Shown here: positions 1-9,822 of the stretch, in pieces | Layout: each line of letters begins with the position of its first letter | How positions within the stretch are numbered: the stretch's first letter is position 1 | NCBI GenBank assembly: GCA_025531455.1 | Contig: JAMYHL010000009.1 | Span: forward strand, 372,001-436,000 | Length of the DNA: 64,000 bases | From: Apiotrichum sp. Y4204 | Taxonomy: Eukaryota > Basidiomycota > Tremellomycetes > Trichosporonales > Trichosporonaceae | Reading direction: 5' to 3' | Notes under the pieces: model-generated | What the model saw: the letters and a program-made list of their open reading frames with translations, nothing else | What the model was told of the DNA's origin: nothing | Database searches by the model: none | Made by a program: the position numbers and the translations under genes

Positions 1-888
1 GGTTGGGAGGTTAGGAGTCTGTGCCGGTCCGGAAACAGCTGCCAGCTGGTGATCAGAGCTGCATCTAAGGTGCATCTGCATCTGCTTCTGTAGCCTGTGG
101 TCTGTGGGAGTCATGACCTGTCAGTCCAGTACTTCCAGTCGCTCCCCGTCCCTAGATGAGACTATCTGCTTGTCGAGTCCCGTTGTCCGATCCCCCGCAG
201 CTTCAAACACCATTCTCCACCTCTCAACGGCAAAGTCGCGCACTCCCTTCTCATAGCTGCCGTCTACAATACCACAAGCCGGAATCTGGGATCTGGGATT
301 TGGGACCCAGCGGCCAGTAGCCAGGTGAGATGCGCGTGTCAGCCATGCTGAAGCACTTATCCATTATCGATCTATGATCTCATGACCAGAAACCATCACC
401 ACCACTACTACTGTGCTGACCACTGTTGGGCCACTGACCTCGCCCACTAAACATACCATGACGACTCGTACGCTGACCGAGGCGCACCCGACATCATGCC
501 TCGGTCGTTCACCACGGCCCACATGGCCATAATTTCCAGCATGCGGCGGCACGCCAGCACAAGCCCTGCGGGTTAGGTTCCGGAACGTGGTCCGGCTCCG
601 AGCTCGGTGAAGGAGGTACTGCGCTGACTTGTGGTTGTTTGTGTCACAGGCCACTGGCTTGGCAGCTCATGAACCACGCGCTGTTCGCAGTTCCGCACGT
701 TCCGCGGTTCACGTGAACAAGTCTCACTCATTCAATACAAGACACTGTTGCACTGTTTGCCATATTGCTGATTCATCCGCGGATGACTGGACTTGACGCG
801 ACTGAGGAACAGTGCTGCATGCATGGTATAAGTCACAGCCGCGAGTGATGGCCATCAACATTCACAACTCCAACTTTGCAATCTCACA
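1..888. other. Left-edge intergenic region, no gene seen
   Basis: No reading frame here resembles a protein family and none has convincing codon content. The last 100 bases are presumably the promoter and 5' leader of the GFA-like gene that starts at 889. A gene truncated by the window edge cannot be excluded. Confidence 0.5.
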
Positions 889-1374
889 ATGGCTCCACTC
901 AAAGGCTCGTGTCTCTGCGGCAACGTGACGTTTACGATCCCCGACCGCGCGCCCGTCGAAGAGGAGGGCACAGAGATATGCCACTGCACCGACTGCCGCC
1001 AGGCAACTGGCTCGATTGCGGGATACTTTATCACCGCGAAGAAGGGCAACTGGGAGATGACCGGCGAGCTGAGCAGCTTCGAGAGGACCGCCGAGTCGGG
1101 CGCGAAACTCACCCGGCACCGATGCAAGAATTGCGGGTCGCCCGTGTACGATGCGTCGAGCATGCGCGGCGGCTCTCAGGTGACGGTTTATGCGGGTACG
1201 TGAAGAATGGCTGCTGGCTTACTGGCTGCTGGCTATCTTTGACTGACGAAAGGCCTCTTCCCCCCCGGAGAGGTCCCCAAGCCCAGCGTCGAGATCTGGC
1301 TGCGCAGCTCGGAGCCGTGGCACAAGACGTTCCCCGGGGCGCTTACGCTGCAGAAGCAGGAGTATGATGGGTGA
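889..1374 (+). CDS. GFA/CENP-V family zinc protein
   Basis: Two exons, 889-1195 and 1253-1374, joined in phase across a 57-nt intron (GTACGT..AAG) give 142 residues. The protein carries the complete seven-cysteine zinc pattern of the glutathione-dependent formaldehyde-activating enzyme (GFA)/CENP-V fold: CLC at residues 8-10, CHCTDC at 31-36 and CKNC at 79-82. The length fits single-domain fungal members. The family's best-studied members (Paracoccus Gfa, human CENP-V) bind zinc and were proposed to handle glutathione adducts or to be structural, so the substrate here is unknown. The second exon ends with a short tail typical of fungal paralogs (WLRSSEPW then a TGA stop). It lies 341 bp upstream of the MerB-like gene on the same strand. 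Assignment to the family is secure, function is not. Confidence 0.85.
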
Positions 1375-1715
1375 GCGGAGTCGGGTCTGGTGTCGTGATT
1401 CGGTGTCGTGTGTGTATTGTGTGAAATGTGAAGTGCTGTCTATGCTATCTCATGTTCCGATGCTGCATCCTCTGTAGATGCTCTTGTGCTCGCTGTTTTT
1501 GTTGTGCAAGTTGTGCCCGGTCCGCAAGTGGTTTATGCCAGCATTGAGGGAGGACAGAACATGATTGTCCGTCAAGTGCAGGCTGCCATTGTGGAGGTTG
1601 AGACTGGTAGTGACGTAGTGGTGCCGAACTCACAAACAAGCGACGCAGCGAGCAACCGCCATGCAACCAGCTCAGCACCATCACCCATAACGACCTCGCA
1701 ACCGCTAACACCGCC
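1375..1715. other. Intergenic region between the GFA-like and MerB-like genes
   Basis: 341 bases holding the 3' end of the GFA-like gene and the promoter of the MerB-like gene. I see no further gene and no clear motif. Confidence 0.5.
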
Positions 1716-2477
1716 ATGTCCGATCCAGCCCCTGCACCTGACGCCGACACTGTCGAAACCGTGCGCGTCGCAGTGTATTCGACCTTTTCGAAGCACGGAC
1801 GCGCGCCAACGGTTCCAGAGCTCGCGTCGAGCGAATCTCTCGCACCCCGGACAGTACGCCAGTCGCTTGCGGCGCTGCACCATTCCCGCGCGCTCGTTCT
1901 CTCCCCCGCAGCGCTGGTTGCCCTCGCGGCGAACAGCGACGAGTTTGACACGCACCCCCGCGCAATCGTCATGGCGCACCCGTTCGCGAGCATCCCCCTC
2001 GGATTCAGCGTCATGGGCAAAGACACGCTCTGGTGGGGCGGGTGCTGCTGGGACTCGTTTGCCCTCCCCCACCTCCTCCCCCAGCAGGGACCGATGCTCA
2101 TCGCCACAACCTGTCCCGGGTGTAATCTGGCGATGGCGTTCCGCGTGTCGGACGACTGCCCGCCTCTTCCCCAGGACGTCGGCACACGAAATGGGACTGC
2201 CGTCGCGCACTTTCTCCTCCCGGTCCAGCACATGTGGGACGACGTAGTGCACACCTGTGCAAACCAGCGCATCTTTTGCGATCCGACCTGCCTCGACCGC
2301 TGGGTCGTAAAAACAGACCAGCAGAGGGGGTACGTCATGAGCCTCGAGGTGCTGTGGGAGTTTGCGCGCGGGTGGTACGCTGGCCGCCTTGCGCGTGGCT
2401 ATGTCCGCCGCGAACCTGCCCAGGCGAAGGAGTACTTCCGGTCTGTCGGACTGCATGGAGAGTTCTGGGGCCTGTAG
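1716..2477 (+). CDS. MerB-like (organomercurial lyase family) protein
   Basis: An intronless 253-residue frame with the layout of alkylmercury lyase MerB. Residues about 12-72 look like the N-terminal winged-helix-like domain (TVPELASSESLAPRTVRQSL). The catalytic domain follows. The catalytic trio of bacterial MerB (Cys96, Asp99, Cys159 in plasmid R831b MerB) has counterparts in the same order and spacing: C110-x-x-D113 in the GCCWDSF segment, and C181 in VVHTCANQRIFC. Extra cysteines occur at 111, 133, 136, 188 and 192. MerB cleaves the carbon-mercury bond by protonolysis. Whether this homolog does so is inference, since distant members may act on other substrates. No MerA-like mercuric reductase is in the window. 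The start at 1716 is the first ATG of the frame and leaves the N-terminal domain intact. An antisense frame on the other strand is a shadow. Confidence 0.75.
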   Translation: MSDPAPAPDADTVETVRVAVYSTFSKHGRAPTVPELASSESLAPRTVRQSLAALHHSRALVLSPAALVALAANSDEFDTHPRAIVMAHPFASIPLGFSVMGKDTLWWGGCCWDSFALPHLLPQQGPMLIATTCPGCNLAMAFRVSDDCPPLPQDVGTRNGTAVAHFLLPVQHMWDDVVHTCANQRIFCDPTCLDRWVVKTDQQRGYVMSLEVLWEFARGWYAGRLARGYVRREPAQAKEYFRSVGLHGEFWGL

Positions 2478-2555
2478 TACTGATGATCGCGCTGGAGATG
2501 GAGCTCCGTGTGGAGTGTGGAGTGTCCCCACGGGTTATGAATCTCGCATTTTGCG

Positions 2556-2569
2556 GGGTATTGGCTATG
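2556..2569 (+). repeat. Outlying copy of the GGTATTGGCTATGT element
   Basis: GGTATTGGCTATGT here is identical over 14 bases to the second unit of the array 0.9 kb downstream (3474-3487). It sits just after the MerB-like stop codon. The identity suggests the array unit has been copied locally, though a 14-mer match alone is weak evidence. Confidence 0.45.
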
Positions 2570-3446
2570 TCAGTCGCGTGCTGTGCAATTCTGGCCCTTC
2601 TGGATCCTCGTTAGCGACGTTGAGCTAGTCATGTATTTCGCCGACGGCGCTCATCGCGCGCATTACACGCTCTTGGCGGGTTAACGTGGAGTGCGCGGCG
2701 GGCTAGCGCCTCGGCGCCGTGACATGACTTCATGATCTGGGCACTTCAAGTGCTCTCGCCAAGCCACTGCTGCTGTCAATCGGAGTCGATGATCTACCCC
2801 ACACTGGTCATGTCCGGTAGTGAACGCGTCTCGCACTCTCCATGTGCGGAGAGTACCGCCACTAGCGCGTAATGTGTTACTAATTGCTCTCGCACGCAAA
2901 TACCTACGCCAATGCAACCTCGGTCATGTGGGCGGCACAACTTTTATCCATGTCCGATAGGCGAAACCCCTCACAAGCTCACAGCTGATGACGACCGCGC
3001 CCGCCGGCCCCGCTCCGATCTGATAGGACGACGAGGTGGGTGCTGCCTGTTGCGTGCCGGGTATCAGGGTGCGGCACGACTCAGGGCAGGATTGTGCATG
3101 TGTGCATGTGGTACCCGGGCCAGCATATCGCCGACATGGTACTGCGGCGCACGACCTCGGGGGGTTGTACTGTACACCACGACGCGCCAGCGGCATCGCA
3201 GCTCGCCTGATATGCTGACGCCGTATCGATGCGGCCGGAGTTGAGCGACAGAGGCCGTATGGGGGCGCTGGAACGCGTCTCGTGATCAGAACTGAGTGGA
3301 GGGATGGAGGCAAGGCACTGCCATTGATAGACACTCGCACGACGCGTGATTGAACCCCAGCCACGACCACTCTGCGACACGGACATTATCGCTGTAATGC
3401 TGCAAGCGCTGTTATCCGCAGCTTCCTCACACAAGCGCTATCACCA

Positions 3447-3644
3447 AAGTATTGGCTATCTTTATCGGGCACAGGTATTGGCTATGTTTATCGGCGCTTC
3501 CAGGTATTGGCTAGGGGGATACAAGGTATTGGCTAGGGCATACAAGGTATTGGCTAGGGAGCACGAGGTATTGGCTAGGGAGTACAAGGTATTGGCTAGG
3601 GAGTGCAAGGTATTGGCTATCTTTATCGCTGCTAGGAATTGGCT
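3447..3644 (+). repeat. Nine-copy ATTGGCT (inverted CCAAT) minisatellite
   Basis: ATTGGCT occurs nine times, starting at 3451, 3477, 3506, 3528, 3549, 3570, 3591, 3612 and 3638. The central five copies are spaced exactly 21 bases apart, with a unit close to AAGGTATTGGCTAGGGAG plus three variable bases. The flanking copies are 22-29 apart and carry a different tail (ATCTTTATCG). Read on the other strand each unit is AGCCAATA, a good match to the NF-Y/HAP CCAAT box. Because 21 is divisible by three the array also reads as a YKVLARE-type heptad in one frame, but that frame has no family resemblance, so a DNA-level role or a neutral minisatellite is more likely. Confidence 0.75.
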
Positions 3645-5358
3645 ATCTAGCCCTCTGGCGGTCTCGATTTTCTACGCACTCGCACTCCTCTCCCCAGCAG
3701 GTTGTAGTACGTGCGTGCAGTTAGTTGCATCTGCCGCGGGCCGTGATAGCTCGACGATCAGATGATAGCTGCTAGTCGGGCGCTAGCCCATTATCTGGAT
3801 CGCCAACCCGGCTGCAGATGGATGAATGAAGGAATGTATGTATGCTATGTACGCCGCTTGACATGTCCGCAGGTCGCCGCGCCGTCTCGTGTGCGTTTCT
3901 GGGTGATGTGGTCGTGAGCTCACTGTTGCGAGTTGATAGGAAGGAACATGCTGCAGTTGTAGGACTATCTGCGGGTATGGTGGGTCGCTGGGGAGAATTA
4001 GGATAAGCACACGAGATGAATGGAATCGGATCCCACGCAGCATCATGATCCCCATCACGCGCTCCATCTTCCCGGATCCCGTTCATCGACTTACCCCAAG
4101 CAGGGTCCATCGTCGAGGGCGTGGCCGATGTGAGGGGGCCCGTTGGGAGCCCCGGTTGCTACCCCGGTCCGGATGCTTGGCTGAGGCCTGGTGTGCGGCG
4201 GCGTCCTCCATCGGCAAGTCGGTGCGCGCAGAGTATCTCGCCAGAAGCAAACTGTACCTGCGATGATTCATGTCAGCTGCATGCCATGCCAAACTGGTGT
4301 TTGCCGCGTTGCCCGTGCGTCTGTTCTCTCGTCTTCTTACTTCCCTGTGGAGCTGAGGAAACCCGCGGCCCCGCACGCCTTCACGTCATATTCCGAGCCA
4401 AATCCGGTCGGCGGCGACTTATCGGTGAATGTGCAGCGAATGGAATGCTTGTAACTGGCCCGGTCGGAGTTGGGGTGGGTGGCGGGTGGGCTTATCTCAT
4501 TAACAGGCAGGGTTTTTCTCAGCTCTTGTGCATGTGAACAGCTCTGCATTCAGGACCAGGACAGGGCCCGAGCCGACAGGAGCCTGCAACGTACAGCAAG
4601 AGCACTGCGAGAGCACCATCAGAGAGTGGGTCGGTATTCCCGCAATTAGACCAGAAACGGCTGCTAACAGAAAAGGCCAAGCAACGCGCCAAAGCCCGGG
4701 GCGTGCGCGCGCAGGCGCCGCCAGGGCAGTTGGAGCTCAGTTTATCCTCGGCTGCTAACCTCGGGCAACTCACTCCCTGCTTGCATGCTGGATCACATCA
4801 TCTCCCCTCCTCCATACCCCGGTGTGTCCCCCGTGTGCGCGGGGTTGAGCTCAGCCACTAAGTGGGCCCCGTAAACCCGGTAGGTATGCGGGGCGGTGGG
4901 CTCGGCGCGCCCGCGATCAGATCAGCCTGTTGTGTACAGTACCTCTACTCGGCGTCGTAGGTTTGCGATCATGAGCACAGAGTTTCACCGGTAATCCCCT
5001 ATCTGGAGCACGCTGGCCACGACAGCCGAGCCGGCGTTCTATCGCAAATGAGCCAGCCGACTGTTTCCCGACCGCCGCAACGCACGCTGCACTGCAACTG
5101 CGCCGCTGCCGCACTACCGCAACGCAGCGACCGCATCGACATACTTATATCGCAGGTCTCGACGACATGACATTGTTCTTTCTCCTCAGGACATTGCTTC
5201 TGCACCACTCCACTCCTAGCTTCAGTCGTTCTCTAGGAATCAACAACGAACGCCCGTCTTCCACACGCGTCCAATCTCCCGAACGACCTCCACTCTTTCA
5301 AGCCCTCCTGCGGCAAACTTGACCCACCCACACCACCGCACGCACGCATCCCATCGCA

Positions 5359-7553
5359 ATGAACAAGGGTGTTGAGGACTACGACGACAAGAACGTCGAC
5401 AATGTCCAGGTCATGGACCTTGACTCGGAAAGCGCCAACCTCGGCCACATGCCCAAGGAGAAGTTCAACTTCAAGAAGTTTGTGAGGAGCTTTGGCCAGA
5501 AGGAGGCCTGGCTTGGCGACTATGTGAGTGTTGCAAGACGCGTGGATTGCATGCTTGGGCACCGGGCACCGTGCGCCCAGCAGCATATGCATGTGTATAT
5601 GCATGCCGGTGCACAGACAGCCCACCATGCATCCGATCCGTCTATTCCTCTCATCCATGCATGCATCCATATCTAACGCCCACAGGACTACCTGGCTCTT
5701 TTCATCCCCAACATTCCCGGTCTTTTCCAGAAGCGCGAGCTTCCCTTCTACGGTATCGACGCAAAGCTCCCCTACATGCTCATCTTCATTCTCGGTCTCC
5801 AGCAGTGAGTTGCGCTGCCCATCTACATCCCTTTTGGTTTAGCCGGCTAATTACCCTTCGCAGTGCCCTCGCCATGGTCGGTGGTCTTGTTACTCCCCCG
5901 CTTCTCCTCGCAGGCGTTACCGGCGCCAACCTTGGTCCTGAGATTCAGCAGTACTTGATTTCCGCCTCGCTCATCTGGTGCTCTGCCGGAACGGTCCTCC
6001 AGATTGCACGCCTCAAGGTCCGCGGCACAAAGTACTATGTTGGCACGGGTATCGTCTCAGTCACAGGCACTTCGTTTGCCTTTGCCAACGTTGCGATCAA
6101 ATACCTCAACCAATCTGTGAGTTTGTTTTAAATTTACCACGGCTGTGGCCCAGACCTTTTTTGCAGGCCAATGCCGGCACGACGGATCATGTGAATGTGG
6201 CAGTGTGGCACCACCCATCATCGCACATCGCACATCCACACAGTCCGTGACTCTTGGCCGACCGGGAAATTGCAGTGGCCATCCTCTAGCGTAACGAGCT
6301 AACCCCGGCAGTACGACCACGGACTTTGCCCCTATGGCCCCGACGGCAAAACCCGCCTTCCCTGCCCATCCGAGTTTGGCGCCGTCCTCGGCACTTCCAT
6401 CGCCACCGGTGCCCTCGCCCTCGCCATGGCCTTCGTCCCCCCGCGCATCATCCGCAAGTTGTTCCCCCCGCTTATCACCGGTACTATGCTTCTCTTCATC
6501 GGTGCCGCCCTCGTCAAGTCTGGTGTCACTAACTGGGCGTGAGTAGAAAAATAATAATATTTTTTGTGCACGAAAATACTAACCCCGTCTAGTGGTGGAT
6601 CCGGCCCTTGCCGCAACAACCCCGACATCCTCTGTGTCTCCGGTTCGCAGTCCCACCACTGGGGTTCGTGGCAGTACCTCGGTCTTGGTTTCTCGTGCTT
6701 TGTCGTCATCATCTTCTGCGAGGTCTTTGGCTCTGCGTTCATGAAGTCTGCCTCCGTCTTCATCGGTCTCATCACTGGTCTCATCATTGGTGCCGCCACT
6801 GGTTACTTCAACAGCAAGGCTATCCAGGACGCTCCCGGCGCCACCTTCCTCTGGGTCCACACCTTCCCTCTCCAGGTCCGTGGCCAGCTCGTCCTTCCCA
6901 TGCTTGTCTCCTGGTGCATTATTGTCGCCGAAACTATTGGTAACGTTACCGCTTCGTCCGATGTCTCCCGCGTCGACATTACCGACGAGAGCTTCATGTC
7001 CCGTATCCAGGGCGGTATGCTTGCCGACGGTATTTCCGCCACCCTTGCTGGTCTCGCCACCGTTCCCCCCCTCACCACCTTTGCCCAGAACGCCGGTGTC
7101 ATTGCGCTTACCCGCAACGCCTCGCGCCAGTCGGGCTACATGTGCGCCTTTATCCTTCTGCTCATGGGAATCATCGGCAAGTTTGGTGCCATCTTCGTCG
7201 CCGCCCCTCCGTCCGTCATTGGTGGTTTCACCACCTTCCTCTTCGGTGCCGTCGCCACCTCTGGTGCCCGTGTCCTCGCCTACGCCAAGTGGACTCGTCG
7301 TGACCGTTTCATCGCCGGTGTCATGTTCGCCCTCGGTCTCTCGTCCCTCTGTGTCCCCGACTGGTTCGAGCACATCTTCACTTACAAGGGCGACAACGGC
7401 GGTCTCAAGGGTCTCATTCAGGCCATCACTCTCATCGTCGAGGAGCCCTACCTTATCTCGGCCATCATCGGTGTCTTCCTCAACTCGGTCCTCCCAGCCG
7501 AGGTCCCCGAGCCCGGAGAGGTCGAGAGGGAGGACGGTGTTATCCCCCACTAA
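5359..7553 (+). CDS. uapA: Urate/xanthine permease (NCS2/NAT family, UapA-like)
   Basis: Five exons, 5359-5523, 5686-5804, 5864-6116, 6312-6538 and 6593-7553, join in phase to 574 residues, the length of Aspergillus UapA. It is a plasma-membrane proton symporter of the nucleobase-ascorbate transporter family. Visible hallmarks are the QH pair of TM1 (LGLQHALAMVGG, split by intron 2), about 12-14 hydrophobic segments, and the NAT signature QNAGVIALTR beginning at about residue 420. The signature's Gln first residue matches UapA Q408, which in that family goes with urate/xanthine rather than ascorbate or uracil transport. The N-terminal cytosolic tail and the C-terminal acidic tail (VPEPGEVERED) are typical. 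Intron 1 (162 nt) is unusually rich in ATGCAT. A G-run cluster follows the stop codon. Confidence 0.93.
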
Positions 7554-8607
7554 ATGGGTCGTCTAGACGGGAGATGAGGTGAGAGGTGGGGATGTTCGGG
7601 TTGGGGTTGGAGTTGGAGTTGTGTTACGGCTGCTCGATTGGGGTTTGGGGTTTGGGGTCTGGGGTTTTGGCTGGGGTTTGGGTTGTGGTCTTGAGATTAG
7701 CATCGGGGATTGTAGGCAGTAGGGAGGGGGCTGGGTTGTGTATTATACAGAGTCGTAGCATAGCGTCCAAAACGGGTCCGCACTTGTGCGTGCTGGAGAT
7801 GTAGTTTTCATTGCACGGGCTGTCTGGAGCAACTGTCTTCTTGGGAGCAATCTGCATTTTCTTGGAATCATCTGCGTTTCTTTTAAAGCATCGCTGTCGT
7901 GTTGGAAGTACACCATGACGAGCAGCGGCCCTGGTGACATCAATGAGCAATGTGACTCGGCACCATCCCATCGCCATCGGCTGGCCGACAGCGACCACCC
8001 TCGTGACCAATATAGAGGAACACGTCGTATTGGAATATAATATTCTTGCCCGTCCTCGAGTCTCCAGCAGGGAGTGTTCTCCATCTCGAGTGACTCCCAA
8101 AACTGGTTGCAGCCACAAGAAATCCGCATGAAACCCACAACACACCGCAACTCTCCCTCCACGAAGAGGCAAACTAAATCCTCACCCGCCGCGATCACTC
8201 TAACCACATATGTACCCCTCTCTCGAGCTGAGAAAAATTACCCATGCACACTGTCCGTCTTCCAGAGCGTGCTGGGGGCTGTTCTTGCATTAATTACTAT
8301 GCATGCTTTCTGCCTTCTCACCTCGTGGCTCTCGTGTGTGTGCCACGCACTCAACTCGCGCTGCAACTCGAGGGGGCCACTCCAGCATTCCGGCCACTCC
8401 GTTGCGGATTTCGGGTTGCATTTTAGCCGACCAAAGTGCCCCGGCATTGCTGGCGGACATAACCGATGACGTCCAGCCGATCCCACTTGAAGCCGATTCC
8501 ATCTCAAGACGACCAAGACCCATGGGCGTCGGGCACAAGCGCATCAAGCAGCAATACATACAACCAACTCTGCATTCCCAGCCTTGCTACTTTCCAACTC
8601 ATCATCA
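7554..8607. other. Intergenic region with 3' UTR G-run cluster
   Basis: Contains the 3' end of the permease gene, including the G-run cluster at 7640-7682. The rest, towards the CoA-transferase start at 8608, shows no supported gene. The bases just before 8608 are probably that gene's leader. Confidence 0.5.
7640..7682 (+). other. Potential G-quadruplex in permease 3' UTR
   Basis: Runs of four G occur at 7640-7643, 7647-7650, 7654-7657, 7661-7664 and 7673-7676, with a GGG at 7680-7682, separated mostly by TTT or TCT. This satisfies the usual four-tract short-loop rule and lies on the coding strand about 90 bases after the permease stop, so it could form in the mRNA. It resembles a telomere-like GGGGTTT tract but is only six units long and interstitial. 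Confidence 0.6.
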
Positions 8608-9822
8608 ATGCTTCCTCTCGCCGGTATCCGCGTGCTCGAGTTTGGCGGGATCGGCCCTGCGCCATTTGCGACGATGGTGCTCGCGGACTGGGGCGCCAAC
8701 GTCGTGCGCATCGACCGCGGCATCCCCCGCCCCGGCGCAAAGCAGTCCCTGCCGCGAGACGTGACGGCGCGGGGCAAGCAGTCGGTCGTTATCGACGCAA
8801 AGGACCCGCAGGGCAAGCAGGTCCTGCGCAAGATGATTGCCAAGTCGGACGTGCTGATCGATCCGTACCGTCCTGGCGTGCTGGAGAAACTCGGCCTCGG
8901 ACCAGACGAGTGCACAAAGCTCAACCCGCGCCTCATCTTCGCGCGCATGATTGGCTTCCCCCGCGAGAACTCCAGCTTTGCCCAGATGGCAGGCCACGAT
9001 CTTAACTATATCGCGCTCTCAGGTGTGCTCGACATGATCCGCTCAAAGGACGACAGCGGCGCGCCTAGCACGCCCGTACCCCCGCTCAACCTCCTCGGCG
9101 ACTTTGCGGGCGGAGGCATCATGCTCGTCCTCGGTATTCTCCTCGCCATCATCGAGCGCCAGGCATCAGGCAAGGGCCAGGTCGTCGCCACCGACATGGT
9201 CTCGGGCACGCGGTACATTTCGAGTTTCCCGCTCCTCCTCTCTCATCCGAAGAACACGAGCGGGAACTGGAACCTCCCCCCGGGAAACAATCTCCTCGAC
9301 GGCGGATCCCCCTTCTACTCGCTCTACCGTACCTCGGACAACCTGTACATGTCGGTCGGGTGTCTCGAGCCCCAGTTCTTCGCCGAGTTTGCACGCATCA
9401 TCAACCCGCACCTCGCCTCGCCTCTCGAGCCGAAGCGGCAGCAGGACCGCTCCACATGGCCCGCGATGCGCGACACCCTCGCCGCGGCGTTTAGGACCAA
9501 GAAGCGCGACGAGTGGGCAAAGATGTTCCACGGCACCGACGCGTGCTGCGTCCCGGTCCTGACTCCCGCGGAAGTGACGGGCGATGAGATCGGCGACCCC
9601 GCGGCGCCGAGGCCCACGGCCGACAGCCCCCTCCCGCCCGCGCCGCATCCCCACCTCTCGCGCACGCCGGCCAACCCCACCCCGAAATATGAAGCTCACA
9701 ACGACTTTTACGTCGAGAACGGGTCCGGCGCGCGCAAGGTCCTCGCTGACTTTGCCGCACAGCTGTCTCCCGCCGAGGCGTCGTACCTCAAAAAGGCGAA
9801 CAATGTCGACGCAAAGCTGTAG
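8608..9822 (+). CDS. Alpha-methylacyl-CoA racemase-type family III CoA transferase
   Basis: A single-exon frame of 404 residues starting at the ATG at 8608 (MLPLAGIRVLEF, the canonical family start). It belongs to the CaiB/BaiF family III. The residues used by alpha-methylacyl-CoA racemase are in place: His130 in GHDLNYIALSG, Asp165 in LLGDFAGGG, and Glu254 in GCLEPQFF. These give the racemase His/Asp pair rather than only the transferase Asp. Racemases of this type convert (2R)- to (2S)-methylacyl-CoA for beta-oxidation of branched or sterol side chains. The protein ends in AKL, a peroxisomal PTS1 tripeptide, supporting a peroxisomal site. No intron is seen. A region at about 325-365 is Pro-rich and low in complexity, as in other fungal members. 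Confidence 0.9.
   Translation: MLPLAGIRVLEFGGIGPAPFATMVLADWGANVVRIDRGIPRPGAKQSLPRDVTARGKQSVVIDAKDPQGKQVLRKMIAKSDVLIDPYRPGVLEKLGLGPDECTKLNPRLIFARMIGFPRENSSFAQMAGHDLNYIALSGVLDMIRSKDDSGAPSTPVPPLNLLGDFAGGGIMLVLGILLAIIERQASGKGQVVATDMVSGTRYISSFPLLLSHPKNTSGNWNLPPGNNLLDGGSPFYSLYRTSDNLYMSVGCLEPQFFAEFARIINPHLASPLEPKRQQDRSTWPAMRDTLAAAFRTKKRDEWAKMFHGTDACCVPVLTPAEVTGDEIGDPAAPRPTADSPLPPAPHPHLSRTPANPTPKYEAHNDFYVENGSGARKVLADFAAQLSPAEASYLKKANNVDAKL

Larger units (their letters stand above)
2478..5358. other. 2.9 kb gene-free region
   Basis: No reading frame longer than about 150 codons and none resembling a known family. The one striking content is the ATTGGCT array at 3447-3644, plus a single further copy at 2556-2569. 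The last 200 bases before 5359 are pyrimidine-rich and are probably the 5' leader of the permease gene. Confidence 0.5.

Noticed and set aside
1572..2531. 319-codon minus-strand frame opposite the MerB-like gene
   Set aside because: It has Arg/Val/Ala-biased shadow composition and no family features, while the plus strand carries the MerB motifs.
3346..3765. Protein reading of the ATTGGCT array (VLARE heptads)
   Set aside because: The frame exists only because the spacing is a multiple of three, and flanks have no protein-like composition.
6579..7550. 323-codon minus-strand frame inside the permease
   Set aside because: Asp/Glu/Gly/Thr monotony is the mirror of transmembrane codons of the real exon 5.
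7640..7682. Interstitial telomere
   Set aside because: Only six irregular units on one strand, between two ordinary genes. A G-run cluster explains it better.
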